Positions 1-6,778 of a stretch of DNA of 6,815 bases are shown here, in pieces (position 1 is the stretch's first letter; every line of letters starts with the position of its first letter). A program made the translations under genes and the position numbers. The notes beneath the pieces were generated by a model that searched no databases, was not told the origin of the DNA, and saw only the letters and a list, made by a program, of their open reading frames with translations. This DNA comes from Planctomycetota bacterium (GTDB lineage: Bacteria; Planctomycetota; UBA1135; GCA-002686595): assembly GCA_013140785.1 (NCBI GenBank), contig JABFRZ010000365.1, forward strand, positions 1-6,815. The letters are read 5' to 3'.

Positions 1-35
1 ATGCCCGCCCAAGCAGACCAAGAAGACGAGCTAAG

Positions 36-53
36 GGTACCGACCGGGGTACC
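36..53 (+). other. Hairpin with GGTACC arms
   Basis: GGTACC at 36-41 and again at 48-53 can pair as a 6-bp stem around a 6-base loop, because GGTACC is its own reverse complement. The longer heptamer GGGTACC is also a direct repeat (35-41 and 47-53). It is the first of three closely spaced hairpins just upstream of the tRNA-Leu fragment. This suggests a structured RNA or a recombination-site arm rather than coding sequence. Function is unknown. Confidence 0.4.
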
Positions 54-56
54 AAG

Positions 57-71
57 CGACGGGCGCCGTCG
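57..71 (+). other. Hairpin with 6-bp GC-rich stem
   Basis: CGACGG (57-62) pairs perfectly with CCGTCG (66-71) around the 3-base loop GCG. A G-U pair (56 with 72) could extend it. It lies three bases after the GGTACC hairpin and five bases before the next one. No T-run follows, so it is not an intrinsic terminator. Confidence 0.4.
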
Positions 72-76
72 TAACC

Positions 77-103
77 GCCTGCATGTCAAAGAGCTATGCA
101 GGC
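77..103 (+). other. Hairpin with perfect 8-bp stem
   Basis: GCCTGCAT (77-84) pairs with ATGCAGGC (96-103) without mismatch, leaving an 11-base loop. It ends seven bases before the recognisable tRNA-Leu part. With the two hairpins upstream it makes a densely folded run of about 70 bases. The string loosely recalls the 3' pseudoknot and P2 region of tmRNA. The acceptor end that follows is of tRNA-Leu type, not tmRNA type, so I do not call tmRNA. Confidence 0.45.
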
Positions 104-110
104 TGGACGT

Positions 111-166
111 GGACTTAGGATCCCGTGGGGCAACCCGTGGGGGTTCAAATCCCCCCTTCCGCACCC
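111..166 (+). tRNA. tRNA-Leu (anticodon UAG), 3' part only
   Basis: The anticodon loop CTTAGGA (114-120) carries TAG at 116-118. A long class II variable arm follows, with GGG (128-130) pairing CCC (134-136). The T arm has a GGGGG stem (139-143), loop TTCAAAT (144-150) and CCCCC (151-155). The 3' acceptor strand is CTTCCGC (156-162) with discriminator A163, as expected for leucine tRNA; the terminal CCA is not encoded (CCC follows). The required 5' acceptor strand GCGGAAG is not found in bases 1-110. The 5' side of the anticodon stem (GTGGA) pairs with TCCCG only over its inner three bases. Family consensus would give an intact CGGGA/TCCCG stem, so recognisable tRNA sequence begins at about 111. 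Possible readings are the 3' tRNA copy left at one end of an element integrated in tRNA-Leu, a decayed tRNA, or an interrupted gene with its 5' half outside the window. tRNA-Leu identity of the 3' part is fairly secure; function is doubtful. Confidence 0.75.
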
Positions 167-182
167 GCCAAGGAGGGTGGCG
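166..182. other. Small hairpin between tRNA fragment and kinase stop
   Basis: CGCCA (166-170) pairs with TGGCG (178-182) around a 7-base loop. It lies in the 18-base gap between the tRNA-Leu fragment and the convergent kinase stop codon. No T-run follows on either strand, so a classic intrinsic terminator is not supported. It is the only candidate structure that could act at either 3' end. Confidence 0.25.
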
Positions 183-184
183 CC

Positions 185-3100
185 CTATTCGTTCCCCGGC
201 TCGCTGGCCTCGGCACGCGCTTGACGGTTCAGCACGGTGTGCAAGGCCGCGCTGCGCAGGAGCGGATCCATCGCTTCGTCTTCCTCGATGCGCGCCGCCA
301 CGGCGGAAGCGTCGCCCAGCTCGTCGTGCAGCCGTCCGACCAGCCGCTCGGCTTGCGGCCGCAACAAGATCGCGCGACGTTCCCTCCAGCGCAGCGAGGG
401 CGGCACGGAATCCCAGAGCCTCACCGTGGTGTCGCCCGATCCCGTCGCGATCCGACTTCCATCGGGGCTGAAGGCCAGCGAGTAGATGTAGTCGCCGTGC
501 CCCTCGAGCTTCAGGAGGAGCTGACCCGTCTCCGCATCCCAGAGACGCAGAAAACGGTCCCTGCCGCCCGAGGCGATGCGCGTTCCATCCGGCGAAAAGG
601 CGGCGGCGAAGACCTCGTTGGTCTGGTCGCGCAGACGCTGCAGCTCGACGAGCGATGGAACCTCGAGCAGGATCAGTGCGGAATTTCCCCAGCCCGCGAC
701 AAGACGGCCTCCATCCGGGGAAAAGGCCAGCGTGAGCGCGCCCCGATAGTGGGCCGCCCCGCTCACAGGATCCTCGATCCGGGCGAGGCGAGCGAGGGAA
801 GAGACGTCCCAAAGGGAAAGGGAGGCGACTCCCAAGGTCGTGCTGTTGGCGGGAGGCGGAGATCCGCCAGCGGCGAAGACGCTGCCGTCCGGAGCGAATG
901 CGAGAGCCGCGATCGCCGAGTGCGGCTCGACCTCGATCACAGAGACCTCCGTGAGAGCGCGCGCGTCCCAGAGGTGGACCCTGCCGGAGGACGTACCGGC
1001 GGCGAGCAGCTCTCCGTCGGGGCTGTAGGCCACCGACAACACGTGACCGGGTCGCGGCTCGGCGAGGACGCGTCCTGTCCGGGCGTCGCGGACGTCGAAC
1101 CCTTTCTGGTGTCCGCATGCGAGCTGCCGGCCGTCGGGCGAAAACGCCAGGCACCAGACATTGCCCTCGACGCCCAGAGCGGCGATCTGCTCGCCCGAGA
1201 GCACATCCCACCAGCGAACAGTCCGATCCCAAGAGCCGGAGGCGAGCGTCTTGCCGTCCGGATCGAAGGCCACGGGATAGACAAAGCTGGTGTGCCCGCG
1301 AAGCACTTCGGAGGTGTCCTCGAGCCCGCTGCGCCACAGCCGGACGGTCTCGTCCGACCGGCCGCACGACAAGAGCCTGACTCCACTCGAGCTGAAGGCA
1401 GAGCGCGTGCTGAAGCGACCCTCGTGCCGAAAGGCGGCGACGCGCCGGCCCGTCTCCACCTCGAGGATCCAGATCGCCCCGTACTTCGACGTCACGGCGA
1501 GGAAACGGTCTCCGGCGCCGAAGCTCAGGTGGGATATCCAGCCCAGAGCGAAGTTCCCGAGCCTCTCCGGTGTCCAGCGCCGGATCGAGCGACAGCTCGC
1601 GACGTCGATGAACTCGATCACCGTCTCGGCTCCGAAAGCGAGCGTGGTTCCCGATGAATCGAAGGCGATGCTCTGTACGAGCTTGCGTGTCCACTTCCCG
1701 CGTCGCTCGCCGCTCTTCAGGTCGAGCAACAGGCACCCTCCCACACCCCCGACGGCGACGAGGCTCCCGTCCGGGCTGAAGGCCACGGAGAAGACCTTGG
1801 CTCCGTCCACGTCAGGGCCCGCCTCGAGCCGCACCGGCTGGGTGCCCGCGGCGAGGTCGATGAAGTGGAGCTCGCTGTTTTCCGTCGTCACGACCACGCG
1901 CGAACCGTCGGGGGCGACGGCAGACGTGTGCAAGTCGCCGTTGGTTTCCTCGCGCTTCGGGCTCCCTTGATCGAATGGGATGACGACCGGAGGGGCATCG
2001 CTTCTGGGATCGGCTAGATAGAGCGATCCATCGGCGTGAGAGAGCAACCAGTGACCGTCGTCCGTGAGTGCCAGCGGCGTCCGTCCGCTCGGCTCCGTCG
2101 GACCGAGCACGGTCGACTCACCAGAGAGCGAGTTCCAGATCCGAGTCGTGCAGCCTTGGTCGACCGTGAGGACCCGCTCCTCGTCCAGGAAGGCGGCCGC
2201 GAAGACGCCCGGGACCGCGATCCGCGTCAACTCGTGCTCGAGCTGCCTGTGCAGGGTACGCCACTCCCAGTTGCGCAGCGCATCGGGCGCCGTGTCGAGG
2301 CGCTCCCCGGCGACCGCCGGGTTTCCATCGCGGAGCGCCTGGTGCGCGAGCGACAGGTTGGCCCGGTAGGCTTCGCCCTCGGCGATCCGGCGCTGCTCGG
2401 CCTCGCGCAAGCCGAAGTGCACCGCGGCGACGAGCCCGGAGGCGAGCGCGACGATCACCGCCAGCGTCGCGCCGACGAGCGTCCGGTTGCGCCGCACGAA
2501 CCTCTTCAGCGTGTACACGCGGCTCGGCGGGCGCGCCTCGATGGGCTCGTGGCGCAGGAAGTGCTGGATGTCCGCACCCAGCGCCGCGGCCGAGGCGTAG
2601 CGGCGCCGCTTGTCCTTTTCGAGCGCTGTGTGGACGATCGTCTCCACGTCGCCGCGGTGGACATGCTGGATGGCGGAGAGCCTGCGCGGCTCGTCCTCGC
2701 GGATGATCCGCACGGCGTCCGGCAGTTGCTTGCCGGAGAGGTCGTACGGCAGCCGCTCCGCCAGGAGCTCGTACAGGATCACCCCGAGCGAATACACGTC
2801 CGAGCGTGTGTCGATCGCGGCCGGGTCGCCCGACGCTTGCTCCGGACTCATGTAGGCGAGCGTCCCCAGGATCTGACCGACGTCGGTCTGCCGCGTGGTG
2901 AGCTGCACGTCGGTGTCGCAGACGCGGGCAATGCCGAAGTCGAGGATCTTGGGGCAACCCGAGGCATCGACCAGGATGTTGCCGGGCTTCAGATCGCGGT
3001 GGATCACGCCGTGTTGGTGGGCGTGCTGCACCGCGTCGCACACGCGCATCACGAGCTCCAGCCGCTCACGCGCGGACAGCCCTCGGCTGCGGGCATGCTC

Positions 3101-3595
3101 GCTCAGCGGCTCACCACGCACGAGCTCCATGGCGAACCACGGCTGCGGCCCAAGTCCTGTCTCGGCCTGTCCCGAGTCATGGATCTGGGCGATGCCCGGG
3201 TGCTGCAACCGTCCCAGTAGCTCGCCCTCGAGCTCGAAACGGCGCAGCGCGCTCGAAGAGACGAAGGCCTGGCGCAGGACCTTGAGAGCCACGGTCCGGT
3301 GGGGGTGATCCTGCTCGGCTTCGTAGACCGCGCCCATGCCCCCCTCGCCGAGCTTGCGCAGGATGCGATACCTCCCGATGGAACGCGGGAGATCACCTTC
3401 CTCGGGCTCGAGGGCTTCCACCGCCGAACCCGCCAGGAACTCGGGCCGGCGCGCGTCGAAGTCGAGCATCGCCTCGACCGCGCCACTCAGCTCGCGGTCC
3501 TCGCCGCACGTCCGGGCCAAGTGGTCGGCCCGCTGTTCCGCGCTCAGCTCGACGCACTCGAGGTAGAGCTGGCTGATGCGCGCGTGACGCTGCAA
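185..3595 (-). CDS. Transmembrane Ser/Thr protein kinase with WD40 repeat tail
   Basis: This is a membrane protein kinase of 1136 residues from the preferred TTG start (3595-3593). Residues 1-70 are a short helical domain common in kinases of this type. The kinase domain spans about 74-350 and looks catalytically complete: Gly-rich loop GEGGMG (83-88), ATP-binding Lys105 in VALK, likely alpha-C Glu123, HRD with Asp201, Asn206, DFG at 219-221, an APE-like SPE at 250-252, and DVYSLG from 266. It is an RD kinase with Thr233, Thr234 and Thr237 in the activation segment. One membrane helix lies at about 372-396, placing the kinase domain in the cytoplasm and the rest on the other side by the usual topology. 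About 14 WD40 blades follow (455-1062), then a charged helical tail (1063-1136) typical of the family. The frame stays open upstream to an ATG at 3772, but that stretch lies inside the sigma gene and looks unlike protein, so TTG one base after the sigma stop is preferred; no good Shine-Dalgarno sequence is seen. Translational coupling to the sigma gene is likely. The WD40 ligand is unknown. Confidence 0.95.
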   Translation of the reverse strand: MQRHARISQLYLECVELSAEQRADHLARTCGEDRELSGAVEAMLDFDARRPEFLAGSAVEALEPEEGDLPRSIGRYRILRKLGEGGMGAVYEAEQDHPHRTVALKVLRQAFVSSSALRRFELEGELLGRLQHPGIAQIHDSGQAETGLGPQPWFAMELVRGEPLSEHARSRGLSARERLELVMRVCDAVQHAHQHGVIHRDLKPGNILVDASGCPKILDFGIARVCDTDVQLTTRQTDVGQILGTLAYMSPEQASGDPAAIDTRSDVYSLGVILYELLAERLPYDLSGKQLPDAVRIIREDEPRRLSAIQHVHRGDVETIVHTALEKDKRRRYASAAALGADIQHFLRHEPIEARPPSRVYTLKRFVRRNRTLVGATLAVIVALASGLVAAVHFGLREAEQRRIAEGEAYRANLSLAHQALRDGNPAVAGERLDTAPDALRNWEWRTLHRQLEHELTRIAVPGVFAAAFLDEERVLTVDQGCTTRIWNSLSGESTVLGPTEPSGRTPLALTDDGHWLLSHADGSLYLADPRSDAPPVVIPFDQGSPKREETNGDLHTSAVAPDGSRVVVTTENSELHFIDLAAGTQPVRLEAGPDVDGAKVFSVAFSPDGSLVAVGGVGGCLLLDLKSGERRGKWTRKLVQSIAFDSSGTTLAFGAETVIEFIDVASCRSIRRWTPERLGNFALGWISHLSFGAGDRFLAVTSKYGAIWILEVETGRRVAAFRHEGRFSTRSAFSSSGVRLLSCGRSDETVRLWRSGLEDTSEVLRGHTSFVYPVAFDPDGKTLASGSWDRTVRWWDVLSGEQIAALGVEGNVWCLAFSPDGRQLACGHQKGFDVRDARTGRVLAEPRPGHVLSVAYSPDGELLAAGTSSGRVHLWDARALTEVSVIEVEPHSAIAALAFAPDGSVFAAGGSPPPANSTTLGVASLSLWDVSSLARLARIEDPVSGAAHYRGALTLAFSPDGGRLVAGWGNSALILLEVPSLVELQRLRDQTNEVFAAAFSPDGTRIASGGRDRFLRLWDAETGQLLLKLEGHGDYIYSLAFSPDGSRIATGSGDTTVRLWDSVPPSLRWRERRAILLRPQAERLVGRLHDELGDASAVAARIEEDEAMDPLLRSAALHTVLNRQARAEASEPGNE
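410..2233 (-). other. WD40 domain region, about 14 blades
   Basis: This is the part of the kinase encoding residues about 455-1062. Blade cores of the form VxxxAFSPDG start near residues 465, 507, 556, 601, 640, 687, 729, 772, 812, 852, 894, 952, 994 and 1037, mostly 39-49 residues apart. Fourteen blades would fold as two seven-bladed propellers. The later ones (772 onward) keep the SPDG and terminal WD motifs better than the first seven, which are degenerate. Only blades 8 and 14 have a preceding GH dipeptide. The 58-residue step after blade 11 is due to a Pro/Ser/Thr-rich insertion at about 912-924. Confidence 0.85.
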
Positions 3596-3596
3596 G

Positions 3597-4184
3597 TCAG
3601 GCCCCCAAGGCTTCCAGCCGCACCCCCAGCCAGGCCCGGGCCGTGCGCCACTCGCGCTCGACGGTGCTGGTGGAAACGGCCAGCACCTCGGCCACCTCCT
3701 GGACCTCGAGACCACCGAAGTAGCGCAGCTCGACGATGCGGCCTTGGCGCTCGTCCAGAGCACCGAGCTCATCGAGAGCCAGATTCAGATCGACCAGATC
3801 CGTAGCAGTCCCAGCCGGGCCGGCGACGTGCTCGTCGAGCGCCACGCACAGCCGACCGTCGCCGCGCTTCAGGCGTCGTGCTCGGCGGGCGTGGTCCACG
3901 AGCACCTGCCGCATCGCCTTCGCCGCCAGCGCGAAGAAGTGCTTGCGGTCGTTCCATCCGACCCTGTCGGGGTCGAAGAGCTTGAGGAACGCCTCGTGCA
4001 CGAGCGCGGTCGGCTGGAGCGTATGCCGGGGCGCCTGGCCCCGCAGGTGACTCTCCGCGATGCCGCGCAGCTCCGCGTAGACGAAGGGCATGAGCGTCTC
4101 GGCCGCAGCGGCCTTCCCGCGCGCCAGGTCGTTGAGGAAGCGCGTCAGCTCGTGCTGGTCGGGGTCCTTCGGGCGGGGCTCCAT
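3597..4184 (-). CDS. ECF-type RNA polymerase sigma factor (TIGR02999/PF07638 type)
   Basis: This is a cytoplasmic sigma-70-family factor of 195 residues that would direct RNA polymerase to a dedicated promoter set. The family signature TLQPTALVHEAFLKL lies at 55-69. Region 2.4-like sequence, HFFALAAKAMRQVLVDHAR, lies at 82-100 and is followed by basic RARRLKRG. Sigma-4 spans about 134-190: ELRYFGGL at 152-159 and then a helix-turn-helix around 160-186 with STSTVEREW. Length and spacing fit the family, which commonly neighbours Ser/Thr kinase genes in Planctomycetota. The ATG at 4184 gives the normal N-terminal length before HELTRFL, but its purine stretch GAGGAG is only one base away. An in-frame GTG at 4241 would add 19 residues and has a better-spaced GAGAGGG, so the start is not settled. 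No anti-sigma factor gene is seen. The downstream kinase begins one base after the stop and is the likely regulatory partner (inference). Confidence 0.95.
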   Translation of the reverse strand: MEPRPKDPDQHELTRFLNDLARGKAAAAETLMPFVYAELRGIAESHLRGQAPRHTLQPTALVHEAFLKLFDPDRVGWNDRKHFFALAAKAMRQVLVDHARRARRLKRGDGRLCVALDEHVAGPAGTATDLVDLNLALDELGALDERQGRIVELRYFGGLEVQEVAEVLAVSTSTVEREWRTARAWLGVRLEALGA

Positions 4185-4185
4185 G

Positions 4186-4191
4186 CTCCTC
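4186..4191 (-). promoter_or_regulatory. Candidate ribosome binding site for the ATG start of the sigma gene
   Basis: GAGGAG lies on the minus strand with one base before the ATG at 4184-4182. The sequence is a good Shine-Dalgarno match, but the spacing is shorter than usual. A second candidate, GAGAGGG, lies seven bases before the in-frame GTG at 4241. The pair leaves the true start open; protein length relative to the family favours the ATG. Confidence 0.35.
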
Positions 4192-4214
4192 GGGCCGCCA
4201 GCGTCGTCCCTCCC

Positions 4215-4228
4215 GTCCCATGCGGGAC
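4215..4228. promoter_or_regulatory. Inverted repeat in the sigma gene leader
   Basis: GTCCC (4215-4219) and GGGAC (4224-4228) form a perfect 5-bp inverted repeat around ATGC. It lies about 30 bases upstream of the sigma ATG. It could be an operator half-site pair or a leader hairpin; short perfect repeats are common by chance in GC-rich DNA. Confidence 0.25.
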
Positions 4229-4230
4229 AT

Positions 4231-4241
4231 GTGCGACGCAC
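4231..4241. promoter_or_regulatory. Inverted repeat GTGCG-A-CGCAC upstream of the sigma gene
   Basis: This is a perfect 5+1+5 inverted repeat two bases from the GTCCC/GGGAC repeat. It overlaps the alternative GTG start at 4241. It could be a regulator binding site or a structure affecting translation start choice. No match to a known operator is claimed. Confidence 0.25.
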
Positions 4242-4255
4242 GCAGCTGCCCTCTC

Positions 4256-4261
4256 ATCGTA
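4256..4261 (-). promoter_or_regulatory. Weak -10-like element for the sigma-kinase pair
   Basis: The minus strand reads TACGAT, four matches of six to TATAAT, in the only gap upstream of the pair. A CCGACA about 19 bases further upstream is a poor -35 candidate. If ECF sigma factors autoregulate here, as many do, the true promoter would look different. The call is tentative. Confidence 0.15.
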
Positions 4262-4375
4262 CCGTCGAGCCCCGCGCGCCTGTCGGCTGGGGCTGGCGGT
4301 ACGAGAATCGAGCGCCGGGGCCCTGCCCGCCATGCCCTGCGACACCTTCCGCGTGCCCGTGGACGACGCGGCCGT

Positions 4376-6778
4376 CTATCCGTTCACGAGTCGGCAGACG
4401 GCGGGCATCAGAGCCGCGACCACCATCTTCGCGTTCTGCGCGGGCTTGCCGATGATCCACTGGATGTTCACGGTCTTCGGCTTGCCGCAGAAAAGGAGCT
4501 CGAGGTTCATGTCCACCGACATGCCGTCCTCGAGTGCTTGCAGCAGCTCGAGGCTCGCCTCGATCGAAGCGGATGTCACGACGACGGTCTTCTCCTTGTA
4601 GGCCGCGATCTCGTCGAGCGTCTTGCCGAGCGCCGCCTGGACGCGCTGGTTCTCGGCCTTGGCCGCCGCGATCGCCGCGAGCCCTGCATGGACTTGCTCG
4701 TACTGCGCCTTGCGCCGCGCCAGGACCTTGAGCCTGCTCATGGGCCCCTCGTCGTAGGCGATCTTGCTTTGGCCCCAGATGATCTCGCGCGCCTTCCTCT
4801 CGGCCTTGTGCGGGAATTCGTCGGGCGTGTCTTGCCAGGCCTTGTACTTCGCATCCATCTCCTTCTTGTGGGCGACCGCCGCCACCTGGGCCTCCTTCAC
4901 GCGTTGCGCGGCGATGGCGTCGATCGTTTCCAGCGCAGTCGGGAGCTCGGCCTCCCTACGCGCGGCCTCGAGCCCGTCGCGCGCCGCGGTGAAGGCCTTC
5001 AGAGCGGCCGTGCCGATCGCGGCCGCCTTCCCGCCGACATCGGCGACCTCGCCCAGCGCGCTGTCGCCGAAGGTCTTGCCGAACTCGTTGTCGAGCTGGC
5101 CGCGCGCGTGGAAGGTGGGCTTGCTGAGGTCGAACTTCGATTCGACGAAGAGCTGGGTCTTGCCCAGGTCCTGGATCTCGCGCGTGGATTCGAAGGAGAG
5201 CTTCTCGCGGGTGAACTGCAGGTCGGTCGCGCTGCTGCTCCCGAGCAGCTCGACACGGCCATGCACCAGGAGGTGCTGCGCCGCGAGCGTGGCCTCGAGA
5301 TCGACGTACGAGTCCTCCCAGGTCAGGGGACCGACGTGGAAGGCGCCCAGGAAGCCCTTGGCGAGGATGCCCTCCTTGCTGACCCCGCAATCGACCGCGA
5401 CGAACTTCGTGCCGCTGGCGCCGGGCTTCAGAGGGATGTACAGGTCGCCCTTCAGCTTGAAGCCGGGGGAGTCAATGCCCTCCTCGGGCACGGCGCGCGA
5501 CGCGATCAGGAGCGCGAAGTCGCGCAAGGCGATGTCGGGGAGCCGGTCGAGCGGCAGCAGCTTCGGGCCACCGACCCCCGCAGCCTTGCGCATCTTGCCC
5601 TGCAGGTCGGCGAGGTCGAGGAGCGCTAGACCCGCCTTGCTCTCGGCCTTGACCACCAGGCCCATCGGGACCCCGGTGGCCGCGTTGATCTTGGTCCAGG
5701 CGAACACATTGATGTCCTTGCTGCCGATCGTGACGTCGCCGCCGCCGCCGAAGCCGATGTTCGCGAGCGCGTCGATCGAGAGCTGCCCGGAGAAGCGCCG
5801 GATCTCCAGCCACTCCATGCCAAAGGGCGAGGTCCAGGCCTCGTCCGCCTGCAGCGCGCTCTTGAGCGCGATCGCGACGTTGGCGCCCTGTCGCTCCACG
5901 CCGCCCTCGACGCTCAGATTCAGGAGATCGCCCTCGCAATCGACGACCAGCGTGGCCACCAGCATGAACGAGGGTGTCCCGGTCAGGACGAAGGCCAGCT
6001 CGCCCGACTTCAGCCACTTCGGAGCCCTGGCGGGGCGAAGCGGAGGGAGCGCGGCCGCTAGGCGCATATCGTGCAGGCTCGCCCCGATCGTCCCGCGCAG
6101 ACTCAGACTGCCCGGGTTGTCGAGCCCCATGGTCTCGTTCAGGCGCGCCAGCGCCTGCTTCAACTCCTGCGGCAACTGGTCCGCGGCCAGGTGCGCCTCG
6201 AGGTTGAGTCCCGCACTGAGCTTCAGCTCGAAGTTCTCGTCGCCCGTCAGGCCGACGAAAAACTCACGCACATCGGGCTCGGCCTCCGAAGCCTTCAGCG
6301 TCTGGTCGCCGTGCGCGGCGAACAAGCCGAAGCGCTCGAGGGAGAGATTCGCGAGCGGGGCCACGGCCGGATTCTCCCCGAGCTTCGGGAAGAGCTTGGC
6401 GAGCGAGAAGTTCACGGGACGGAGCCCGACCACCGCCTGCGGGCCGCTCTTGCCCTTGCTCACGAACACGAGGAGGTTGGCACGGACACCGCGCAGATCG
6501 GTGTGCGCGCTGAAGGAGAGCGAGGGTTGGCCATTGCCGAGCGCGATGTGCAGCGTCGGCTCCAAGAGCGGCGGCAGCTTGCCGAGCGTCGCTCCCAGCC
6601 GCTCGAGACCTTCCTTGGGCAGGTTCGGGAAGAGGTCGATCTTGGTCAGGTCCTCGAGCGAGAAGCTGTCGAGCGTGCCTGTGAAGGATCCCGAGAGGCC
6701 CTGGCCGGAGGCCGCGGCGAGCTCGAGCCGCATGTGCCCCGTCTTCGAACCGAGGTCGAAGCCGCCCTCGAGCGCCAC
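4376..6778 (-). CDS. Unrecognised 800-residue protein, beta-rich with coiled-coil C-terminal part; 5' end uncertain
   Basis: I do not recognise this family. Residues 1-570 alternate hydrophobic and polar residues in short runs separated by Gly/Asn/Asp turns, suggesting extended beta structure. Better-marked stretches are 300-385 (including FGGGGDVTIG at 343-352) and 438-560. Residues about 580-730 are Ala/Lys/Glu/Gln-rich and helical, probably coiled coil, with a charged section at 635-690. The last 50 residues (751-800) return to beta-like sequence ending in VNG. No signal peptide or convincing membrane helix is visible, and there are only four cysteines (281, 464, 764, 795). Composition is normal for protein, unlike the Ser/Arg/Pro-rich opposite-strand frames. 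The first start is GTG at 6778, without a Shine-Dalgarno sequence, five codons after an in-frame TAG (6793-6791). The first residues already look like the interior of a beta region, so this may be the 3' part of a longer or broken gene. A 191-base gap separates it from the sigma gene, so a shared transcript is possible but not indicated. Confidence 0.75.
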   Translation of the reverse strand: MALEGGFDLGSKTGHMRLELAAASGQGLSGSFTGTLDSFSLEDLTKIDLFPNLPKEGLERLGATLGKLPPLLEPTLHIALGNGQPSLSFSAHTDLRGVRANLLVFVSKGKSGPQAVVGLRPVNFSLAKLFPKLGENPAVAPLANLSLERFGLFAAHGDQTLKASEAEPDVREFFVGLTGDENFELKLSAGLNLEAHLAADQLPQELKQALARLNETMGLDNPGSLSLRGTIGASLHDMRLAAALPPLRPARAPKWLKSGELAFVLTGTPSFMLVATLVVDCEGDLLNLSVEGGVERQGANVAIALKSALQADEAWTSPFGMEWLEIRRFSGQLSIDALANIGFGGGGDVTIGSKDINVFAWTKINAATGVPMGLVVKAESKAGLALLDLADLQGKMRKAAGVGGPKLLPLDRLPDIALRDFALLIASRAVPEEGIDSPGFKLKGDLYIPLKPGASGTKFVAVDCGVSKEGILAKGFLGAFHVGPLTWEDSYVDLEATLAAQHLLVHGRVELLGSSSATDLQFTREKLSFESTREIQDLGKTQLFVESKFDLSKPTFHARGQLDNEFGKTFGDSALGEVADVGGKAAAIGTAALKAFTAARDGLEAARREAELPTALETIDAIAAQRVKEAQVAAVAHKKEMDAKYKAWQDTPDEFPHKAERKAREIIWGQSKIAYDEGPMSRLKVLARRKAQYEQVHAGLAAIAAAKAENQRVQAALGKTLDEIAAYKEKTVVVTSASIEASLELLQALEDGMSVDMNLELLFCGKPKTVNIQWIIGKPAQNAKMVVAALMPAVCRLVNG

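Noticed and set aside
1..112. Group I intron in the tRNA-Leu gene
   Set aside because: I could not find the paired P7 strands or the usual core near the 3' splice site. The anticodon loop is contiguous, so an intron inside the loop is excluded.
122..142. Direct repeat CCCGTGGGG (122-130 and 134-142)
   Set aside because: It is explained by the variable-arm and T-stem sequences of tRNA-Leu; it is not an independent repeat.
1..166. 3' end of tmRNA (ssrA)
   Set aside because: The hairpin order is suggestive, but the acceptor strand CTTCCGC-A lacks the conserved CTCC-A end with U70. No tag-peptide reading frame ending in ALAA is visible.
1..471. 156-codon open frame on the plus strand beginning at the window edge
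   Set aside because: It runs through the hairpins and tRNA part into kinase antisense and gives an Arg/Ala/Pro-rich product.
125..1657. 510-codon open frame on the plus strand
   Set aside because: It overlaps the tRNA fragment and is antisense to the WD40 coding region. Its product is Arg/Gly/Pro-rich without motifs, as expected for a shadow in GC-rich DNA.
2036..3220. 394-codon open frame on the plus strand
   Set aside because: It is antisense to the kinase domain, whose catalytic motifs are complete on the minus strand. The product is low-complexity Arg/Val/Leu-rich.
3596..3772. N-terminal extension of the kinase to the ATG at 3772
   Set aside because: This stretch lies inside the sigma-4 coding region, and its product is Ser/Trp/Pro-rich with no protein-like pattern.
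4300..4375. Intrinsic terminator after the orphan gene
   Set aside because: There are GC-rich short repeats but no stable stem followed by a T-run on the minus strand.
4220..5629. 469-codon open frame on the plus strand
   Set aside because: It spans the sigma leader and the antisense of the orphan gene. Its Arg/Leu/Asp-rich composition is typical of a shadow frame.
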